A DNA stretch of 37,251 bases. Source: an uncultured Pseudomonadota bacterium (GTDB taxonomy: Bacteria > Pseudomonadota > Gammaproteobacteria > Burkholderiales > Methylophilaceae). The position numbers were made by a program, and so were the translations under genes. Within the stretch, counting starts at the first letter, position 1, and each line of letters opens with the position of its first letter. Location of the stretch: assembly GCA_903846555.1 (NCBI GenBank), contig CAINBI010000167.1, positions 1-37,251 on the forward strand. Direction: 5' to 3'. Below the pieces are notes generated by a model. That model ran no database searches. It had not been told where the DNA came from and saw only the letters and a list, made by a program, of their open reading frames with translations. This document shows, piece after piece, positions 24,798 through 33,319 of this stretch.

Positions 24798-25922
24798 TTG
24801 TATATCCACATTCCGTGGTGCGTAAAAAAGTGTCCGTATTGCGATTTTAATTCGCATGAAAGCCGTAATGAAAATGGAGTGATTCCAGAGGCCGCTTATG
24901 TAGACGCATTGATTGCCGACTTAGAGCTTGCCACACCCAAAGTGTGGGGTCGTAAAATTAAAAGTGTATTTTTTGGTGGCGGCACGCCTAGTTTGTTTTC
25001 CGCAGATTCGATAGACCGTATTTTGAGCCATGTGCGCATGCTTACGCCGCTAGAGCTGGATGCGGAGGTGACGCTAGAAGCAAACCCAGGCACGGTAGAT
25101 GCAGCTAATTTTATTGGCTATAAACAGGCTGGCGTGAACCGGTTGTCGCTTGGAATTCAAAGCTTTAACAGTGATTATCTCAAGGCGCTGGGACGCATTC
25201 ACGATAGCGAACAGGCTTTTTCAGCGGTAGCGCTGGCCTTAAATACTTTTGAGCAAGTGAACTGCGACATGATGTATGGCTTGCCTAAGCAAACGCTGGC
25301 CGATGCCATGCGCGATGCTGAAATTGCCGTGAAGTTAAGCCTGGCACATTTGTCGTTTTACCATTTAACCTTAGAACCCAATACGCCGTTTTATCGTACA
25401 CCACCAAGCTTGCCAGATGACGACACCAGCAGCGATATGCAGTTAGAAATTGAGGCGTTGCTCGCGCAAAACGGCTATGAACATTATGAAACCTCCGCCT
25501 TTGCTAAAAAAGGCAAGCAAGCCAAACATAATCTGAATTACTGGCAGTTTGGCGATTATTTGGGCATAGGCGCAGGCGCGCACAGCAAGCTGAGTTATCA
25601 CGATAAAATCACCCGAGAAGTGCGGCCTAAACAGCCTAAAGCTTATATGCAGCAAGCTTTAGCCGGCAAAGCAGTAGAACGTGAATGGCTGATTAGCCAA
25701 GACGAATTAGGTTTCGAATTTATGATGAATGCGCTACGTTTAATTAACGGCGTGCCAGTGGATTTGTTTCAACAACGTACCGGTATGAATATCAATAAAC
25801 TAGAAATCGCCATTAAAAAAGCCCAAAGCAAAGGTTTGTTATTACTGGAAAACGGCAATATGCAACCTACGCTATTGGGACAACACTTTTTAAATGAGCT
25901 GTTGGAGTTATTTTTGGTTTAA
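24798..25922 (+). CDS. hemW: HemW-type radical SAM haem chaperone
   Basis: About 374 residues. The radical SAM cluster motif CVKKCPYCDF (three Cys) with Phe after the last Cys and no fourth Cys is the HemW type, not oxygen-independent coproporphyrinogen oxidase HemN. GGGTPSLF and GVNRLSLGIQSFN (radical SAM glycine and substrate regions) are present. HemW binds haem and delivers it to membrane respiratory enzymes. The start is odd: the only ATG/GTG/TTG is a TTG at 24798-24800 without a Shine-Dalgarno, giving MYIHIPWC. Yet the frame is open back to 24672 with a family-like LSLYIHIPWC lead-in, so an ATT near 24690 overlapping the previous stop, or a sequence error, is possible. Confidence 0.93.
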   Translation: MYIHIPWCVKKCPYCDFNSHESRNENGVIPEAAYVDALIADLELATPKVWGRKIKSVFFGGGTPSLFSADSIDRILSHVRMLTPLELDAEVTLEANPGTVDAANFIGYKQAGVNRLSLGIQSFNSDYLKALGRIHDSEQAFSAVALALNTFEQVNCDMMYGLPKQTLADAMRDAEIAVKLSLAHLSFYHLTLEPNTPFYRTPPSLPDDDTSSDMQLEIEALLAQNGYEHYETSAFAKKGKQAKHNLNYWQFGDYLGIGAGAHSKLSYHDKITREVRPKQPKAYMQQALAGKAVEREWLISQDELGFEFMMNALRLINGVPVDLFQQRTGMNINKLEIAIKKAQSKGLLLLENGNMQPTLLGQHFLNELLELFLV

Positions 25923-25946
25923 CTGCTGGTGAAATAACGCCTATTT

Positions 25947-26008
25947 CATCAAAAAGCACTGCCCTGCGAATCCCGTCCCTATTGGCTCGCAGGGCAGTGC
26001 TTTTGAGC
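25947..26008. terminator. Bidirectional hairpin terminator, member B of the repeat family
   Basis: An 18-bp stem (25952-25969 pairing with 25987-26004) surrounds a 17-nt loop. An A-tract lies on the left and TTTT on the right, so it can terminate both hemW (plus) and argH (minus), which converge here. Read on the minus strand, its loop contains the same CAATAGGGACGGG as the hairpin at 8850-8910. Confidence 0.85.
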
Positions 26009-26017
26009 TGCTGGCGC

Positions 26018-27493
26018 TTATTTTATCAAACTTCTTGCTCTGGCAATGGCCGCTTTCACCTGCACCGGTGCGGTGCCGCCAATATGATTCCGGCTATTCA
26101 GCGAACCTTCTAGCGTCAATACGGCATACACATCTTCGCTAATTTCAGCAGAAAATTCTTGTAGCGTGGCGAGTGGCAACTCGCTCAAATCGACTTTTTT
26201 ATCGACCGCGTAACGCACCGCAAGCGCAACCACCTCATGCGCATCTCTAAACGGCATGCCTTTTTTAGCTAAATAATCAGCTAAGTCTGTAGCGGTTGCG
26301 TAGCCTTCGAACGCAGCTTGGCGCATATTTTCTTTATTCACCACAAAACCTTTTTTAACCACCACGCCATTTTCAAGCACAGGCAAGCGCAGCATATCGG
26401 CATAAATTTCCAGCGTGACTAATAAAGTATCGGCCGTATCAAACAGCGGCTCTTTATCTTCCTGATTGTCTTTATTGTAGGCCAGCGGTTGGCCTTTCAT
26501 CAAAGTAAGCAAAGCCGTTAAATGGCCATACACACGACCTGTTTTGCCGCGCACTAACTCTGGCACATCTGGGTTCTTTTTTTGCGGCATGATAGATGAG
26601 CCTGTGCAAAATCGGTCGGCAATATCAATAAAAGCGAATCTAGGCGAGCTCCACAAAATTAGCTCTTCAGATAAGCGTGATAAATGCGTCATCACTAGCG
26701 AAGCGGCAAAGGTAAATTCAATGGCAAAATCGCGGTCAGAAACGGCATCTAACGAGTTTTCGCAAACGCCATCAAAACCTAGCGCTTTCGCCACCATTTC
26801 ACGGTCTATCGGGTAGCTGGTGCCAGCCAAAGCCGCAGCACCAAGCGGTAAACGGTTAATCCGTGTTCTGCAATCACTAAAGCGCGCAACATCACGTTTT
26901 AGCATTTCAAAGTAAGCCATTAAATGGTGACCAAAGGTCACAGGCTGCGCCACTTGCAAATGCGTAAAGCCCGGCATAATGGTGTCAAAATGCGCTTCGG
27001 CTAAATCTAACAGACTTAATTGCAAGTTTGCTAGGCTGACTGTAATTTGGTCTGTGGTGGCGCGTAACCAAAGCCTGACATCAGTGGCCACTTGGTCGTT
27101 ACGGCTTCTGCCAGTATGCAAGCGCTTACCTGCATCACCAATTTTATCGGTGAGCCGTTTTTCAATATTCAAATGTACGTCTTCTAAATCTAACTGCCAT
27201 TCAAACGTGCCCACTTCAATTTCTTGCAGAATTTCAGCTAAACCAAGTTCTATCGATTTTACGTCGTCAAGACTAATGATGTTTTGCGCGCCTAACATTT
27301 GCGCATGGGCGAGTGAGCCTTGAATGTCAAATGTCGCTAGGCGTTGGTCAAAGCCAACAGATGCGGTGTATTTTTTGACTAGCTCTGCCACTGGTTCGTT
27401 AAATCGACCTGACCAGCTGGTATTTTTTTTATTGAGGGCACTTTCTTTTTGTATTACATTCACTTTATCGTTCACTTTTTGTATCGCTTTCAC
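26018..27493 (-). CDS. argH: Argininosuccinate lyase
   Basis: 491 residues. It splits argininosuccinate into arginine and fumarate, the last step of arginine synthesis. The fumarase/aspartase superfamily signature [12 protein letters not shown] is intact, with [23 protein letters not shown] and [14 protein letters not shown] also visible. The N-terminus has ~24 extra polar residues before WSGRFNE. The start is GTG (27491-27493), and two further in-frame GTG codons (residues 7 and 11) are alternatives. It is divergent from the algZ-like gene, with a 217-base AT-rich gap. The hairpin at 25947-26008 follows its stop. Confidence 0.97.
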   Translation of the reverse strand: MKAIQKVNDKVNVIQKESALNKKNTSWSGRFNEPVAELVKKYTASVGFDQRLATFDIQGSLAHAQMLGAQNIISLDDVKSIELGLAEILQEIEVGTFEWQLDLEDVHLNIEKRLTDKIGDAGKRLHTGRSRNDQVATDVRLWLRATTDQITVSLANLQLSLLDLAEAHFDTIMPGFTHLQVAQPVTFGHHLMAYFEMLKRDVARFSDCRTRINRLPLGAAALAGTSYPIDREMVAKALGFDGVCENSLDAVSDRDFAIEFTFAASLVMTHLSRLSEELILWSSPRFAFIDIADRFCTGSSIMPQKKNPDVPELVRGKTGRVYGHLTALLTLMKGQPLAYNKDNQEDKEPLFDTADTLLVTLEIYADMLRLPVLENGVVVKKGFVVNKENMRQAAFEGYATATDLADYLAKKGMPFRDAHEVVALAVRYAVDKKVDLSELPLATLQEFSAEISEDVYAVLTLEGSLNSRNHIGGTAPVQVKAAIARARSLIK

Positions 27494-27563
27494 TTTTTCT
27501 TTTGACTGTAAATTTGCCGTTATTTTACTGATATTTTTTGTAAAAATTCAAAATATCGTTTAA

Positions 27564-27592
27564 TAATAATATACTTATGCGCTTAGTATAAT
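27564..27592 (+). promoter_or_regulatory. Possible promoter in the argH/algZ intergenic region
   Basis: A perfect -10 TATAAT occurs at 27587-27592, reading towards the sensor kinase gene 119 bases away. Only a poor, AT-rich -35 candidate lies about 17 bases before it (27564-27569). The rest of the 217-base gap is AT-rich and holds no gene that I can see. Confidence 0.3.
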
Positions 27593-27710
27593 GCAAAACA
27601 CAAATGGCACGCTGCTACTCAATTCAATAATTGCCCAGATACAGCAAGGTAATCAAGGCGCTTTTAAACAAATAATGTGCAAAAATTAAGCATGAGCATC
27701 AAAATTATCC

Positions 27711-28703
27711 ATGAGAAAATCTAGCCGATTACCAGATATGCGTAATTTGGGAGTTAATTTACGCATATTAATTATCGTCAATACGCCTCTAGTGTTGGCT
27801 GCCATTGCACTGAGCAATGATTTTAATCAGTTCTTCAACTTAATCACCGCCACTTCAGTCATTGCGCAGCCCATGTTGTTGCTTAGCCTGTTATTGCTCT
27901 ACGCCAGTTACCCGATACTCATCAAGCTGCGCTATTGGCAAGGCTTGCTGGCGATGGTATGCATCATATTATTTACTTGTAGCGGCGTGTATGAGCTGAT
28001 TTCACAATTGTTGATATTTAGCGAGTTACCGACACAAACAAGGGTGTTATTTTTTGCTTTAACTTTAACGGCAATCATCTTGTATTATTTTAACCTGCAT
28101 CACCGTGCTTATTCACCAGCCTTGATAGAAGCGAGGCTGCAAGCACTTCAGGCGCGTATTCGCCCTCATTTTTTGTTTAACAGCATCAATGCAGTGCTGT
28201 CGTTAATTCGCAGTCAGCCCAAGCAAGCGGAAACGGCTTTGGAAGATATGGCCGATTTATTTCGAGTATTGATGGCAGATAACCGCGATTTAGTGCCGCT
28301 GGCGCAAGAAATCGCCTTATGTCGGCAATATTTATCACTAGAAAAATTGCGCTTGGACGAGCGGCTGAATATTCAATGGCAAATTGATGATATGCCGCCA
28401 GACGCACTGATACCGCCATTGTTGCTACAGCCGTTAATTGAAAATGCGGTGTATCACGGCATTGAACCTCTGGCAGCAGGCGGCACCATTATTATTCAAA
28501 TCTACACTAAACGGAATGAAGTGCATATTGTATTAAGCAACCCGTACCACAGGCAAAACATCCATCAAAATGGCAATAAAATGGCGCTTAATAACATTAA
28601 AGAGCGCTTAACATTACATTTTGATCTTGAAGCTTCACTAAAAACTACGCAATCTGATACGGAATATCAGGTGCACATTACATTGCCGCATACCAAAATA
28701 TGA
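27711..28703 (+). CDS. LytS/AlgZ-type sensor histidine kinase
   Basis: 330 residues. About four membrane segments (from about 18 to 125, e.g. LLLYASYPILIKL and VLFFALTLTAIILYY) are followed by a His_kinase domain with RPHFLFNSINA, where H153 is the phospho-acceptor. A GHKL ATPase follows, with LLQPLIENAVYHGIEP as the N-box. This is the LytS/YpdA/AlgZ class, and its partner is the LytTR regulator immediately downstream (ATGA overlap). The argH-algZ-algR-hemC order matches Pseudomonas, where AlgZ/AlgR controls alginate and twitching; the local targets are unknown. Confidence 0.92.
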   Translation: MRKSSRLPDMRNLGVNLRILIIVNTPLVLAAIALSNDFNQFFNLITATSVIAQPMLLLSLLLLYASYPILIKLRYWQGLLAMVCIILFTCSGVYELISQLLIFSELPTQTRVLFFALTLTAIILYYFNLHHRAYSPALIEARLQALQARIRPHFLFNSINAVLSLIRSQPKQAETALEDMADLFRVLMADNRDLVPLAQEIALCRQYLSLEKLRLDERLNIQWQIDDMPPDALIPPLLLQPLIENAVYHGIEPLAAGGTIIIQIYTKRNEVHIVLSNPYHRQNIHQNGNKMALNNIKERLTLHFDLEASLKTTQSDTEYQVHITLPHTKI

Positions 28704-29491
28704 CTCGCACTATACTTAATCTTTTAATTGTCGATGATGAAGCGCCAGCCCGCAATCGGCTACGAGAGCTTCTTTCTGACATCAGCAACATCAATATTGT
28801 GGCAGAAGCTAAAAATGGCCAAGAGGCGCTCAACTTGGCTGGTGAATATCAGCCTAATATTGTGCTGCTGGATATTCGCATGCCAGTGATGGATGGCATT
28901 GAGGTGGCACAACATCTACAAAAAATGGCTGAGCCACCAGCCATTATCTTTACTACCGCCTTTGATAGTTACGCCATGCAAGCTTTTGATATGAGCGCGG
29001 TCGATTACTTATTAAAACCTATCCGCTTAGAGCGCCTACAAACCTCTCTTAACAAGGCGCGTGCGCTTTTGCCACGGCAGCTTGAAATGCTGGTGCCACT
29101 CAGTCCGAGAAGATCGCATTTCAGCATTAATGAGCGCGGTCGGATTTTGTTAGTACCGCTGGACGATGTTATTTATTTGCGCGCCGAGCTGAAATATATC
29201 ACCGTGCGTACTGCTGAACGTGAATACCTGATTGAAGAATCGCTTACACATTTAGAGCGGGAGTTCAGCGGCAACTTCATTCGCTTGCATCGCAATTGCT
29301 TGGTCGCCAATGCTTATATTTTAGGTTTTGAGAAGCGCTCTATTGATAGCCGAGTTGACAACGAAATTAACGGCGAAATTAACGATGAAAGCCCTAAAAT
29401 CGACGACAAGCAATGGGTCGCCCTGTTAAAGTACATTCCAGATACCGTTCCAGTGAGTCGCCGCCAGCAGCATTTAATCCGCACAGCTTAA
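28700..29491 (+). CDS. LytTR-family response regulator, AlgR-like
   Basis: 263 residues. A receiver domain (about 5-125) has the acidic pocket D12-D13, phospho-acceptor D58 in LLDIRMPVMDG and Lys in LLKPIRLE. A LytTR DNA-binding domain follows (about 145-260, with VIYLRAELKYITV and NFIRLHRNCLVA). About 20 polar, acidic residues are inserted before the last strands, including a small tandem repeat NEINGEIND encoded by an in-frame 12-bp duplication (29362-29385). It overlaps the kinase gene by ATGA. LytTR proteins bind direct repeats upstream of target genes. Confidence 0.92.
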   Translation: MTRTILNLLIVDDEAPARNRLRELLSDISNINIVAEAKNGQEALNLAGEYQPNIVLLDIRMPVMDGIEVAQHLQKMAEPPAIIFTTAFDSYAMQAFDMSAVDYLLKPIRLERLQTSLNKARALLPRQLEMLVPLSPRRSHFSINERGRILLVPLDDVIYLRAELKYITVRTAEREYLIEESLTHLEREFSGNFIRLHRNCLVANAYILGFEKRSIDSRVDNEINGEINDESPKIDDKQWVALLKYIPDTVPVSRRQQHLIRTA

Positions 29492-29568
29492 CGATGCGCC
29501 CATTAAGGCTAAGTCACAGCTTATGCTAAAATTAAGAATCTCTACTGAACCGCAAGAAAATCAATCAC

Positions 29569-30528
29569 ATGAATAATCCATCCAACAATCAAAATGCAAA
29601 CACTAAGCTACCAACCAAGCTAGTAATCGCCTCGCGCGAAAGCCCGCTGGCAATGTGGCAAGCGCTACATATTCAAAGTCGTTTGCAGGCCCTATACCCA
29701 GATACCACGGTAGAAATTTTGGGCATGACCACCACGGGTGACCAAATTCTAGATACGTCTTTAGCCAAAGTTGGTGGCAAAGGCTTATTTGTTAAAGAGC
29801 TAGAAATGGCTTTGGCGGATGGCCGTGCAGATTTAGCGGTGCATAGCATGAAAGACGTGCCTATGAATTTGCCTGAAGGCTTCACACTGGTGGCAACTGG
29901 TGAAAGAGAAGACCCGCGCGATGCTTTTGTGTCAAACAACTATACTACGCTTGAAGACTTACCCGCAGGAAGCATTGTTGGCACTTCAAGCTTGCGCCGC
30001 CAAAGCCAGTTGCAAGCACGTTTGCCGCATTTAAAAATAGAATCCTTACGTGGTAATTTGCAAACGCGATTGCGTAAGTTGGATGAAGGTCAATATGCGG
30101 CCATTATTCTGGCGGCGGCTGGCTTAATCCGCTTAGGGCTTGAAGCGCGCATTCGTAGCGCGATTTCTCCAGAATTAAGTATTCCTGCCGTAGGACAAGG
30201 CGCTTTGGGCATTGAAATCTGTTCAAATCGCCAAGATTTATTCAGTGTGCTTGCGCCGTTAAATCATGCCGATACGCAAGTTTGTGTAGAAGCTGAGCGT
30301 GGCATGAGCCGGGCATTAGCCGGCAGTTGTACCGTGCCATTAGGTGCTTATGCAATTTGCGAAGCTGATAACATCCGTATCACAGGCTTTGTTGCTAGCG
30401 TGGATGGCAAACAGATGTTAGTTGAGCGCGTGAGCGGTAGCAGAAGCCACCCAGAAGCATTAGGGAAAGCGCTTGCGGCGCAATTACGCGCCAATGGTGC
30501 TGATGATATTTTGGCTTTACTGGATTAA
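29569..30528 (+). CDS. hemC: Porphobilinogen deaminase
   Basis: 319 residues. It polymerises four porphobilinogen molecules to hydroxymethylbilane. Conserved segments: [22 protein letters not shown]-type [52 protein letters not shown], and [14 protein letters not shown] where C254 carries the dipyrromethane cofactor. About 15 extra polar residues lie at the N-terminus. It starts a run hemC-hemD-hemX-hemY and follows the algR-like gene after 77 bases. Confidence 0.98.
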   Translation: MNNPSNNQNANTKLPTKLVIASRESPLAMWQALHIQSRLQALYPDTTVEILGMTTTGDQILDTSLAKVGGKGLFVKELEMALADGRADLAVHSMKDVPMNLPEGFTLVATGEREDPRDAFVSNNYTTLEDLPAGSIVGTSSLRRQSQLQARLPHLKIESLRGNLQTRLRKLDEGQYAAIILAAAGLIRLGLEARIRSAISPELSIPAVGQGALGIEICSNRQDLFSVLAPLNHADTQVCVEAERGMSRALAGSCTVPLGAYAICEADNIRITGFVASVDGKQMLVERVSGSRSHPEALGKALAAQLRANGADDILALLD

Positions 30529-30563
30529 CTTTAACGGCACTAATTAGGCACTTATTTTAAATA

Positions 30564-31349
30564 ATGAATAAATTACTCACTGGGTTTGGCATTGCAGTGA
30601 CGCGGCCAATAGATCAGGCGCAGCGTTTATGTTTAGCCATTGAGCAACAGGCTGGCACAGCGTTTTTATTCCCGCTTATCGCTATTGCTCCATTAGACGA
30701 TTACAGCGCATTTGAGCAATCCTTGAGTCAGCTAGAGTCTGTAAGTTGGGCGATATTTATCAGCACCAATGCGGTAGATAATGCCATGCCGCGCATTATC
30801 CAAAAATTTGCTACCGTGCCAGAAAATGTAAAGTTCGCGGCTATCGGTCATCAAACCGCGAAACAACTTGGGCTTTATGGTGTACATAATGTGCTGGTTC
30901 CACACACGCGTTTTGATAGTGAATCGCTGCTGGCTTTGCCTGAAATGCGCGATGTCGCCGATCAAACAGTCATGATTTTTCGGGGCGTTGGTGGGCGTGA
31001 AGTATTGGCCGACACGCTCAAAGCGCGCGGCGCGCGGCTCATTTTTGCAGAAAGTTATCGGCGGGTTAATCCCCAAACAAGTTGTGCCGCATTAGAGTCA
31101 CTTTGGCAAAAACAGCAATTACATGCCATTGTGGTCACAAGTTCTGAGGCTATGCGGCATTTATTGCAAATGACCCACAATGGCAGCGATGAGTGGATAC
31201 GCAGCATTCATATTTGTGTGAACCACGCCCGCATTGCCGAAGAGGCCGATGCTTTGGCATTAAATGCGTTGAATGTACATATTGCCGATGCGCCAGGTGA
31301 TGAAGCGATATTAGTCTGCCTACAACAAACGTTGGTCAATCAACCATGA
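30564..31349 (+). CDS. hemD: Uroporphyrinogen-III synthase
   Basis: 261 residues. It cyclises hydroxymethylbilane with inversion of ring D. The fold is poorly conserved, but ITRP-like GIAVTRPIDQAQRL at the start, WAIFISTNAV, AAIGHQTAKQL, VMIFRGVGGREVLADTLKARGA and IVVTSSEAMRHLL are characteristic in this order. Gene order between hemC and hemX confirms it. It is coupled to hemX by an ATGA overlap (31346-31349). Confidence 0.96.
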   Translation: MNKLLTGFGIAVTRPIDQAQRLCLAIEQQAGTAFLFPLIAIAPLDDYSAFEQSLSQLESVSWAIFISTNAVDNAMPRIIQKFATVPENVKFAAIGHQTAKQLGLYGVHNVLVPHTRFDSESLLALPEMRDVADQTVMIFRGVGGREVLADTLKARGARLIFAESYRRVNPQTSCAALESLWQKQQLHAIVVTSSEAMRHLLQMTHNGSDEWIRSIHICVNHARIAEEADALALNALNVHIADAPGDEAILVCLQQTLVNQP

Positions 31350-32401
31350 GCGATGATCCGAGTTCAGTCATGCAAATGCCGCCAGAACCAGTAGAACGTA
31401 AGCCCTCACTCTTCGCCAAAACTGCATTGGCATTGGTTGTGCTCACGCTTTTCTCGCTGGCTTGGCAATGGTTAAGCACGCGGCAACGATTCAATGAAGT
31501 TGAAAAGACACTCAGCCTAAAATTAGATGAATATCAAGCGATTAACCAGCAAAGTATGATGCTAGCTAAACAAGCGGAAGAGCGCAGCACGCAAGCCAAT
31601 GCACGCACGGTATTGTTAGAAGAGAAACTGGCAGAATCACGCGATCAACAAGATGTATTGCAAACCTTATACGACCAATTGGCAGAAAATCGTGAAGCCA
31701 CTGCCGTGGCTGAAGTTGAGCAGTTACTGACCATCGCCAACCAGCAATTACAACTGGCAAACAATGTTAAATCTGCCTTATTAGCCTTACAAGCCGCAGA
31801 TAAGCGCCTTGAGCCGCTAGCATTGCCACGCGCTACCCAGCTGCGAGCAACCTTAGCGCTTGAAATTGAAAAATTACGCGCACTGCCGCAAGTCGATGTA
31901 ATGAACATGAGTACTCAACTTGAAATCTTGGCGAGCTTGTGCGCCACGTTGCCCTTAATTAGTGAACGCCAGCCGACCTTTAATCAAGCCGTAGCGCAAA
32001 AAGTGACAGCCAAAACTAAGCCGATGAATCCGGTGCAAAAGTTTGCGTTTTTCGTCTGGAATGACATTAGAAATCTAGTGACCGTAGAGCGCATCGACAA
32101 ACCTGAACCGCCATTACTTTCACCCGACCTAGCATTTTATTTACGTGAGAACCTGAAATTACGACTACTCACCGCACGCATTGCGCTATTGCAGCACGAT
32201 GAAGCCAGTTATAGCGCAGACATTACAGCCATACTTCGCTGGCTAAATCAATATTATGATACTAGGCATCCCAATACCATCAAAGCATTGCAGTTGCTTA
32301 AAATGCTATCTGATAACAATGTTGGCATTGAGTTGCCGCAGCTTACCGAGAGCATTGCGGCAGTTAATCGCTATAAATTAAGCCTTGAAAAAAATGATTA
32401 A
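31346..32401 (+). CDS. hemX: HemX-like membrane protein
   Basis: 351 residues. A short cytoplasmic N-terminus is followed by one transmembrane helix (about 22-44, KTALALVVLTLFSLAWQWL). A coiled-coil, Gln/Glu-rich segment (about 50-125) leads into a helical periplasmic domain containing VQKFAFFVWNDIRNLVTVERI and LRENLKLRLLTARIALLQHDEASY. This is the HemX family, named uroporphyrinogen-III methyltransferase in some databases but lacking the SAM-binding enzyme fold; its exact function is unsettled. ATGA overlap with hemD. Confidence 0.93.
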   Translation: MSDDPSSVMQMPPEPVERKPSLFAKTALALVVLTLFSLAWQWLSTRQRFNEVEKTLSLKLDEYQAINQQSMMLAKQAEERSTQANARTVLLEEKLAESRDQQDVLQTLYDQLAENREATAVAEVEQLLTIANQQLQLANNVKSALLALQAADKRLEPLALPRATQLRATLALEIEKLRALPQVDVMNMSTQLEILASLCATLPLISERQPTFNQAVAQKVTAKTKPMNPVQKFAFFVWNDIRNLVTVERIDKPEPPLLSPDLAFYLRENLKLRLLTARIALLQHDEASYSADITAILRWLNQYYDTRHPNTIKALQLLKMLSDNNVGIELPQLTESIAAVNRYKLSLEKND

Positions 32402-32468
32402 ACTAAATTAATTAATCCAAGTAACTAAACAAAGTCATTAACCTAGGTAACTAACTCAAGTTAAAAAT

Positions 32469-32888
32469 ATGATCAAACGTAAGCTATTTTGGTGGTTATT
32501 GATGTTGTGCTTACTCGTAGCCATCGTTTGGTTTGCAAGTAATAACGCGGGCTACGTGCTAATCGTAAGGCCGCCCTATCGCCTGCAATTTTCATTCAAC
32601 TTTTTACTGATTTTAATTGTGCTAGGCTTTTTAAGCCTGCATTACTGTTTACGATTAGTGCATTATTTACGCCGCCTACCAGTTAACAGGCGCAGTAAGC
32701 AAGAAGCACAGCGTCTACAAGCCAGCAATGCAGCCTTGCTTGAGGGTATGCAGGCGCTGGCAGAAGGTGATTTTGCAAGCGCAGAAATTGCCGTGAAGCA
32801 TGCGCATGATTTAATCCAAAATGCAGACCACGAAAAACTGATGGCCGCACTAGCCGCAGAAAAAAATAAACAAAGTTTTTTGTTTTAA
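32469..32888 (+). CDS. hemY: Truncated HemY-like protein (N-terminal domain only)
   Basis: 139 residues. The first half is the HemY N-terminal domain: transmembrane helix (about 6-24), GYVLIVRPPYRLQFSFNFLL, second helix (about 44-60), then LRRLPVNRRSKQEAQRL and ALLEGMQALAEGDFASAE. Normal proteobacterial HemY has ~390 residues, continuing with TPR repeats; here a stop follows KNKQSFLF and no TPR coding sequence appears downstream in any frame I read. Either it is a reduced form or the 3' part has been lost. HemY is linked to late haem synthesis, but its role is unclear. It follows hemX after a 67-base AT-rich gap. Confidence 0.85.
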   Translation: MIKRKLFWWLLMLCLLVAIVWFASNNAGYVLIVRPPYRLQFSFNFLLILIVLGFLSLHYCLRLVHYLRRLPVNRRSKQEAQRLQASNAALLEGMQALAEGDFASAEIAVKHAHDLIQNADHEKLMAALAAEKNKQSFLF

Positions 32889-32948
32889 TGGTGCTTCAGA
32901 AATGCGGGGCTAATCGTTTTTTTACTACAGTTTATTACTTAAGGAAGC

Positions 32949-33089
32949 GCTGATTTATTCAACCGTTCGCCCTGAGCTTGTCGAAGGGTGCTTTTAACAT
33001 GCTGATTTTTATAGTGAAAAATCAAGCATGGTTCGACAAGACTCTCCTGAGCGTAGTCGAAGGGCTCACCACGAACGGATTTAATCAGC
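32949..33089. repeat. ~140-bp nested palindromic element (TTCGACAAG/CTCAGG type)
   Basis: Outer arms 32949-32969 (GCTGATTTATTC...CCGTTCG) and 33072-33089 (CGAACGGATTTAATCAGC) are inverted repeats. Inside are CTTGTCGAAGGG and the matching GTTCGACAAG and GTAGTCGAAGGG blocks, and a central hairpin at 32998-33030 (CATGC...GATTTTT/AAAAATC...GCATG). The CCCTGAGCTTGTCGAAGGG-like block is a very common dispersed element in Proteobacteria. It starts 60 bases after the hemY stop and has no coding capacity. The remainder of 32889-33319 is described separately. Confidence 0.85.
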
Positions 33090-33178
33090 ACCTACTTAAG
33101 CGATTTATGCCTTTGAATATGAAGTTACGCAGTTAACCCGCCAGCTCAGGCCATCTACTAAAACCTAACGTACTACCC

Positions 33179-33200
33179 ACATATAGTAAGTACTATATGT
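33179..33200. promoter_or_regulatory. 22-bp perfect palindrome upstream of the GGDEF-EAL gene
   Basis: ACATATAGTA-AG-TACTATATGT is a perfect dyad with 10-bp arms, ending 119 bases before the start codon. Its length and symmetry suit a dimeric regulator. A TATA-rich -10-like segment (ATTATATAAC) lies just downstream at about 33204-33214. No binding protein can be named. Confidence 0.5.
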
Positions 33201-33220
33201 AACCATTATATAACTCCTTA

Positions 33221-33228
33221 CCCCCCCC
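33221..33228 (+). repeat. Poly-C tract of eight in the leader/promoter region
   Basis: Eight consecutive C residues lie between the palindrome and the GGDEF-EAL start codon, 92 bases upstream of it. Runs of this length can slip during replication; here the tract is non-coding, so a change would alter spacing of regulatory elements rather than reading frame. Confidence 0.8.
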
Positions 33229-33319
33229 TTAATAAAGACTGATATCACCACACTGAAATCACTAATATGTGTATTAGCCGTTACCATAGAAATATGCCCT
33301 TAATAATAAATCTTTAGAA

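Noticed and set aside
32889-33319. Frameshifted continuation of hemY
   Set aside because: No TPR-like sequence was found in any frame; the region is a palindromic repeat followed by AT-rich promoter-like DNA.
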